Origin: Lachnospiraceae bacterium UBA6452
GTDB lineage: Bacteria; Bacillota; Clostridia; Lachnospirales; Lachnospiraceae
Assembly (NCBI GenBank): GCA_002441865.1
Contig: DJNY01000209.1
Location: 1-8,380 of the forward strand
Length of the DNA stretch: 8,380 nucleotides
Direction: 5' to 3'
Shown: in pieces, positions 6,982-8,380 of the stretch
Layout of the letters: each line of letters starts with the position of its first letter
Position numbering within the stretch: position 1 is the first letter of the stretch
Program-made: the position numbers and the translations under genes
Notes under the pieces: model-generated
Database searches by the model: none
What the model was told of the DNA's origin: nothing
Seen by the model: the letters and a program-made list of their open reading frames with translations, nothing else

Positions 6982-7506
6982 TCATAAAAAACGAACGATC
7001 AGGAAACTCGCTATCACGCCCGCCAGGGTTGCAACAAGTGCACCGGGCAGTGTATAGCGGGTTTTCTTTATTTTTGCCGCCATAAAATAAACGGACATGG
7101 TGTAAAAGATGGTTTCGGTAGAGCTCATGATGAGGGAGGTCAGAAGTCCTGTCTGGCTGTCCGGCCCATATTCTTTGAAGATATCAAGGACAAGTCCTGT
7201 TGCAGCAGAAGAGGAAAACATTTTGATGAGCAGAAGGGGCATGATCGGCGCAGGGATATCAGCACCGGAAAACAGCCGGTTACACAGGCTGCCCACAAAA
7301 TCCAGAAAGCCGGAAGCCCGCAGAACGCCGACTGCGATCATCAGTCCGATCATGGTAGGTGCGATCGAGATAACGGTCTGCATACCCGACCTGGCACCTT
7401 CCAAAAATTCATCATAGACGTTGACATGTGTGCTGATTCCATATGCCACAATATAGAAAATGAGGAGTGGGATGATAATGTTGGAGAGATTGGCGAGAAT
7501 GTTCAT
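6982..7506 (-). CDS. spmB: Spore maturation protein B
   Basis: SpmB works with SpmA in the developing spore, where loss of either reduces core dehydration and heat resistance in Bacillus subtilis; the transported molecule is not settled. The 174-residue membrane protein has the nucleoside-recognition (Gate) fold, with hydrophobic segments near 8-24, 48-64, 86-96, 122-143 and 153-171. Family marks are IAPTMIGLMIAVGVLRASG (48-66), the segment SSAATGLVLDIFKEYGPDS (99-117), STETIFYTMSVYF (129-141) and the basic KIKKTRYT (145-152). An AAAGGA site (7515-7520) lies 8 nt before the ATG. It is transcribed away from spmA after a 105-nt gap and converges on acp. It is an unbroken gene. Confidence 0.94.
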   Translation of the reverse strand: MNILANLSNIIIPLLIFYIVAYGISTHVNVYDEFLEGARSGMQTVISIAPTMIGLMIAVGVLRASGFLDFVGSLCNRLFSGADIPAPIMPLLLIKMFSSSAATGLVLDIFKEYGPDSQTGLLTSLIMSSTETIFYTMSVYFMAAKIKKTRYTLPGALVATLAGVIASFLIVRFL

Positions 7507-7509
7507 AAT

Positions 7510-7611
7510 TCAGGTCCTTTCCGTTTTATACATTTTATGCATGTAAAGCAGACGACAGCTTTTTATTAAAAGGACTGTTATGTACTGCATGATGGACATA
7601 CTATGTTGCAT
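7510..7611 (-). CDS. Possible 33-residue small protein in the spmA-spmB gap
   Basis: An open frame begins with an ATG abutting the spmA stop (TAA then ATG) and ends 3 nt before the spmB ATG, so it fills the gap exactly. It would encode 33 residues, starting MQHSMSIMQY, with a short hydrophobic middle (ITVLLI) and a basic end (HKMYKTERT). A possible AGGAA site lies inside the end of spmA. A random frame of this length stays open about one time in five, and I recognise no family, so this is only a candidate. The alternative is untranslated spacer carrying the spmB ribosome site. Confidence 0.2.
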   Translation of the reverse strand: MQHSMSIMQYITVLLIKSCRLLYMHKMYKTERT

Positions 7612-8208
7612 TTAAGAAGGATTCCTGTCGGCAAATTTGATAAACAGAATGCCCGCAAGCGTGGAGCAGGTCGTGGCAAGTATGGCTGGCATGATAATAG
7701 AAGCCGGTGTTACGCTTCCGTACTGGCTGCGATAAACGATGATGTTAACAGGAATGAGCTGCAAAGAAGAGATATTCAGGATCAGGAAGCTGCACATTTC
7801 ATTGCTGGCAGCAGTCGGATCCTTACAGGATTTGTTGCTCCGCTGTATCCTGCCAAGCTCCTCCATGGCTTTCAGCCCCGCAGGGGTACATGCCCAGCCA
7901 AGCCCCAAAATGTTGGCGACCACATTGGTGGAAATGTATTCCAGAGCAATATCCTCATAGCGCAGTCGTGGAAACAGAAACAAAAGAAATGGGCGGAGTT
8001 TTTTCGTCATGGATGCGATAATACCAGCCTTTTGGGCGATCTGCATGAGCCCGACCCAGAGTGCCATGACGCCGAGCATTGTAATGCAGAGTGTTACGGC
8101 TTCTCTTGCGCTGTCAAGCGCCGCATTACTGAGTTCTGCCATATGGCCTGTCAGCGATCCGTAAATAATGCCGATGATGATCATAAAGGCCCAGATATAA
8201 TTCAGCAT
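7612..8208 (-). CDS. spmA: Spore maturation protein A
   Basis: SpmA is the partner of SpmB in spore core dehydration, an integral membrane protein of the nucleoside-recognition (Gate) superfamily. The 198-residue product begins MLNYIWAFMIIIGIIYG with a first membrane segment and no cleaved signal. Other hydrophobic segments lie near 38-57, 92-106, 138-157 and 170-192. The stretch STNVVANILGLGWACTPAGL (93-112) followed by KAME is the strongest family mark, together with LNISSLQLIPVNIIVYR (144-160). Length agrees with the family. An AAAGGA site (8215-8220) sits 6 nt before the ATG. A sigma-E-like promoter is visible upstream. spmB follows 105 nt downstream, probably in the same transcript. Presence of both genes supports an endospore-forming host. 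Confidence 0.95.
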   Translation of the reverse strand: MLNYIWAFMIIIGIIYGSLTGHMAELSNAALDSAREAVTLCITMLGVMALWVGLMQIAQKAGIIASMTKKLRPFLLFLFPRLRYEDIALEYISTNVVANILGLGWACTPAGLKAMEELGRIQRSNKSCKDPTAASNEMCSFLILNISSLQLIPVNIIVYRSQYGSVTPASIIMPAILATTCSTLAGILFIKFADRNPS

Positions 8209-8238
8209 AAAAATTCCTTTCCTGCACGTTCTGTTATT

Positions 8239-8340
8239 TCAGTATATGAGGCAGGGCATGGGCAAAATACCGGTGTAAGTTGTGGCGCAAACAGAATAGT
8301 TGACTTCAAGGTTTTCCTCTGCTATCATAATCATATTCAT
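8239..8340 (-). CDS. Possible 33-residue small protein upstream of spmA
   Basis: An ATG at 8340 (minus strand) opens 33 codons and ends with TGA at 8239, 30 nt before the spmA ATG. A Shine-Dalgarno-like AAAGG lies about 5 nt before the start. The product would begin MNMIMIAEEN, with two cysteines near the end (positions 18 and 30). I recognise no family. The likely spmA promoter lies inside the last third, which argues against a stable separate gene. The start and ribosome site are also within a hairpin. Kept as a low-confidence candidate. Confidence 0.15.
   Translation of the reverse strand: MNMIMIAEENLEVNYSVCATTYTGILPMPCLIY
8241..8270 (-). promoter_or_regulatory. Sigma-E-like sporulation promoter for spmA
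   Basis: On the minus strand, CATATACT (8248-8241) matches 7 of 8 positions of the sigma-E -10 pattern CATACAnT. A weaker -35, GTATTTT (8270-8264), lies 15 nt upstream. Transcription would start near 8235, about 27 nt before spmA. This agrees with the known mother-cell control of spm genes in Bacillus, but the -35 match is only partial. Confidence 0.45.
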
Positions 8341-8380
8341 CGCCGCCTTTCAGGCAGCGATTATCTCAGAGCTATGGCTC
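8271..8380. other. Intergenic end of window
   Basis: Apart from the hairpin and the weak small open frame, I see no gene here. On the minus strand another frame shows DNRCLKGGDEYDYDSRGKP before a stop but is closed upstream by TGA and TAG, so it does not extend as a gene tail without a frameshift. The neighbouring gene upstream of spmA must lie beyond the edge. Confidence 0.5.
8339..8361. other. Ten-pair hairpin with one mismatch near window end
   Basis: ATCGCCGCCT (8339-8348) and AGGCAGCGAT (8352-8361) pair in nine of ten positions around a 3-nt loop. No T-run follows on either strand, so it is not a standard terminator. On the minus strand one arm contains the AGGCGG and ATG of the small open frame, so it could hide a ribosome site. 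It may also belong to a feature beyond the window. Confidence 0.4.

Noticed and set aside
7526..7550. Small inverted repeat and CATAAAAT as a separate spmB promoter
   Set aside because: The TACAT/ATGTA arms are only 5 bp. The sigma-E-like -10 lacks any credible -35, so cotranscription with spmA is simpler.
1..8380. tRNA, rRNA, CRISPR, transposon or phage elements
   Set aside because: No clustered repeats, transposase motifs, terminal inverted repeats or cloverleaf-like regions were seen; intergenic gaps are short.

Overview
The window looks like chromosomal DNA from a low-to-mid-GC, spore-forming Firmicute of the Clostridia, most likely a Lachnospiraceae-type gut bacterium. Three things point there. 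Strong AGGAG-type ribosome sites and sigma-A promoters precede the genes. A Bacillus-like yaaO-yaaR-holB-ricT-trmN6-rsmI housekeeping block is present in shortened form. The spore-maturation pair spmA/spmB is also present. The taxon is inferred from gene content and style; no database search was possible.

Layout. Positions 1-276 hold the C-terminal end of an Orn/Lys/Arg decarboxylase-family protein. A clear promoter (331-359) then drives pyruvate kinase (pyk, 391-1803), followed 8 nt later by a divergent guanylate-kinase-like P-loop kinase (1812-2408). A gap with an extended -10 promoter leads into yaaR (2520-2960), holB (DNA polymerase III delta', 3044-4036), ricT (4039-4968), trmN6 (4958-5752, overlapping ricT) and rsmI (5780-6631). 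These five are probably one operon joining replication, RNA decay, tRNA modification and rRNA modification. A near-consensus sigma-A promoter (6641-6669) then drives a monocistronic acyl carrier protein gene (6736-6969).

The last part is on the opposite strand. spmA (8208-7612) and spmB (7506-6982) converge on acp with only 12 nt between stop codons. A sigma-E-like promoter lies upstream of spmA. Two 33-codon open frames, one exactly filling the spmA-spmB gap and one upstream of spmA, are possible small proteins but weakly supported.

Compared with the Bacillus subtilis order (yaaO, tmk, yaaQ/darA, yaaR, holB, yaaT/ricT, yabA, yabB, yazA, yabC/rsmI), this locus lacks tmk, darA, yabA and yazA. 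It has pyk and the odd guanylate-kinase-like gene where tmk and darA would be. That kinase is the least-understood gene here and the best lead. It keeps the guanylate-kinase scaffold but has lost several residues of the nucleotide-monophosphate site. I see no mobile element, CRISPR array, rRNA or tRNA, and no clear multi-gene novel system.
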